DNA of 6,770 nt from contig CAJMOW010000073.1 of assembly GCA_905215145.1 (NCBI GenBank), positions 1 to 6,770 of the forward strand. Direction: 5' to 3'. Under the pieces are notes generated by a model. It saw nothing but the letters and a program-made list of their open reading frames with translations. It did not search any database and was not told where the DNA came from. Shown piece after piece: positions 5,626 to 6,770 of the stretch; the first letter of the stretch is position 1; every line of letters starts with the position of its first letter. A program made the translations under genes and the position numbers. This DNA is from an uncultured bacterium. GTDB taxonomy: Bacteria; Bacillota_I; Bacilli_A; RF39; UBA660.

Positions 5626-6770
5626 TCATCTCTCCATTTCTTCTTCGTTATTTTCTTCTATACTTTTTGTATTTTCTTGTTTATCTAAATCCAATTCACT
5701 ATCAATTCTTGCTTTTTCTTTTTGCAATTCTCTTATTCTTTCTTGATTAGTAAATGGTTTATCTAATTCCTCCTTTATATCAATAAGTTGTTTTTCAGTG
5801 TAGGCGATTTGTTCTTTTACTGTGTCAATTTTATTGCTAAAACTTTTGAGCATATTTTCTAATTTTAAAATATTACCAATCTCATCAATATTGCTCGTTT
5901 CAACTTTATATTTTCCAACACCTTTAATATATATAACTGGCTTATACCATAAACTATCTTTTAATCCAACTATATCAAATCCACTTATTTCACCTATTTT
6001 CGTTTCTTCATCAATCTTTAATGTTGAAAGACTTTTATAAAACATTGTACTAGCATCTTTTCTTGAGGTATATATTTTATCTCTAATTGTAATTTCAAAG
6101 TTATCAGCAGACAAATCTCTTACATTTTTTATATCTTCATTTAAACCATTTAAATACTGCTTTTGATATTTTAATTGTCTTGGCAATTCTGTATTATATT
6201 TTGATTCCAATTCAATATGTGATTTATCATACCTACTTTTAGATAAGTATAATTGTTTCAATTCATTTTCAACTTTAAACTTTTCTAATATTAATGGATT
6301 ACCACTGGCAAGAGCTTTAACTTCTGCATAAGTAAGTGTATCTCTATCCAAATCTTCTGCTGTTCTACCACCGCCATTTGAGTTAGCCATTATTTGATTA
6401 ATAAAAGTAGCCTTTGTTTGAATTAACTGGTATGAATAAGCATCAAAACTACCTTCAGTAACATATCTATATATTTCTACTTCTGCATTTTGATTTCCTT
6501 GTCTTAATATTCTACCTTCTCTTTGCTCTATATCCGATGGTCGCCACGGGCAATCAAGATGATGTAATGCAATTAATTTATCTTGAACATTCATTCCTGC
6601 TCCCATCTTTGAAGTTGAACCTATAAGAATTCGTTTTGTACCATTTCTCATATCTTCAAAAAGTTTTAATTTTTGAGGATTAGTTTTAGCATTATGAATA
6701 AACTCTATTTCTTCTTCTGGTACACCTCTTGCAATTAATTTATTTTTAATATCATCATAGACATTAAATT
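5626..6770 (-). CDS. C-terminal part of a large SNF2/DEAD-type helicase protein of conjugative elements (5' end outside window)
   Basis: The frame is open from the right edge to TGA at 5628-5626, giving 380 visible residues; the internal Met at 6651 is not the start, because the frame continues upstream through FNVYDDIKNKLIARG and the matching helicase fold. Visible motifs are the SF2 helicase C-terminal motif V (GSTSKMGAGMNVQ) and motif VI with the arginine fingers (DIEQREGRILRQGN), followed by the YVTEGSFDAYSYQ block and two coiled coils. The closing KPF...ER..EL...L..LD pattern matches the true C-terminus of giant helicase proteins (often over 2000 residues, sometimes with an adenine methylase domain) found in Tn1549-like integrative conjugative elements. 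These are thought to aid DNA processing or protection in transfer; their exact role is not settled. The downstream 196-aa gene overlaps or abuts its stop. Confidence 0.88.
   Translation of the reverse strand, partial: FNVYDDIKNKLIARGVPEEEIEFIHNAKTNPQKLKLFEDMRNGTKRILIGSTSKMGAGMNVQDKLIALHHLDCPWRPSDIEQREGRILRQGNQNAEVEIYRYVTEGSFDAYSYQLIQTKATFINQIMANSNGGGRTAEDLDRDTLTYAEVKALASGNPLILEKFKVENELKQLYLSKSRYDKSHIELESKYNTELPRQLKYQKQYLNGLNEDIKNVRDLSADNFEITIRDKIYTSRKDASTMFYKSLSTLKIDEETKIGEISGFDIVGLKDSLWYKPVIYIKGVGKYKVETSNIDEIGNILKLENMLKSFSNKIDTVKEQIAYTEKQLIDIKEELDKPFTNQERIRELQKEKARIDSELDLDKQENTKSIEENNEEEMER
5630..5635 (-). promoter_or_regulatory. Ribosome binding site inside the helicase 3' end
   Basis: GGAGAG lies within the last codons of the helicase gene. 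Its distance of 6 nt to ATG 5623, against 0 nt to ATG 5629, favours the shorter 196-residue form of the next gene. It implies translation coupling at the helicase stop. Confidence 0.55.

Larger units (their letters stand above)
1843..6770. mobile_element. Integrative (probably conjugative) element inserted in sigG, recombinase end
   Basis: The stretch from the sigG junction to the right edge carries a large serine recombinase as its outermost gene, a set of unknown small genes, and the C-terminal part of a giant helicase protein typical of Tn1549-like integrative conjugative elements. All genes point toward the junction. The target is a conserved protein-coding gene rather than a tRNA, which is common for large serine recombinases. 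Relaxase, coupling protein and type IV secretion genes are not in the window, so conjugative ability is inferred from the helicase family only. The far end is outside the window. Confidence 0.8.

Overview
The window comes from a low-GC, spore-forming member of the Bacillota (Clostridia or Bacilli/Erysipelotrichia grade). The DNA is very AT-rich, ribosome binding sites are of the AGGAGG type, TGG encodes Trp and TGA is used as a stop. The chromosomal genes are a sporulation sigma factor (sigG) followed by a YlmC/YmxH-family gene, the order known from Bacillus subtilis and clostridia. Every convincing gene lies on the minus strand, so transcription runs from the right edge to the left.

The left part (1-1842) is chromosome: a glycolipid glycosyltransferase of the CpoA/LafB type cut only at its last few residues, a ylmC-like PRC-barrel gene, and the 3' two-thirds of sigG. 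The sigG homology stops abruptly in the conserved region 2.3/2.4 helix. Immediately upstream lies the end of a 449-residue large serine recombinase. This is the signature of an integrative element that used the sigG coding sequence as its attachment site. The 5' part of sigG should lie at the other end of the element, beyond position 6770.

The right part (about 1843-6770) is the recombinase-proximal end of that element. In transcription order it holds: the C-terminal 380 residues of a large SNF2/DEAD-type helicase protein of the kind found on Tn1549-like conjugative elements; an overlapping unknown gene (196 aa); a 200-bp leader with three copies of an AAGCCAT motif; two unknown genes (75 and 168 aa); a protein with four CxxC knuckles (140 aa); a 55-aa small gene; and the recombinase. 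Three clear or possible Rho-independent terminators cut this into units: one after the 196-aa gene (weak), one at the stop of the zinc protein (strong), one just after the 55-aa gene (strong). A further 11-bp hairpin with a T-run overlaps the recombinase stop at the chromosomal junction.

Taken together, the recombinase very likely inserts the element into sigG and excises it. The helicase belongs to the transfer or maintenance machinery, and the small unknown genes are accessory. While integrated, the element should leave the host without intact SigG, and its terminator would shield ylmC and perhaps the glycosyltransferase from the native sigG transcript. The most notable points are the sigG insertion site and its consequences, the untracked 55-aa gene beside the recombinase, and the repeat-bearing leader at 4833-5032.
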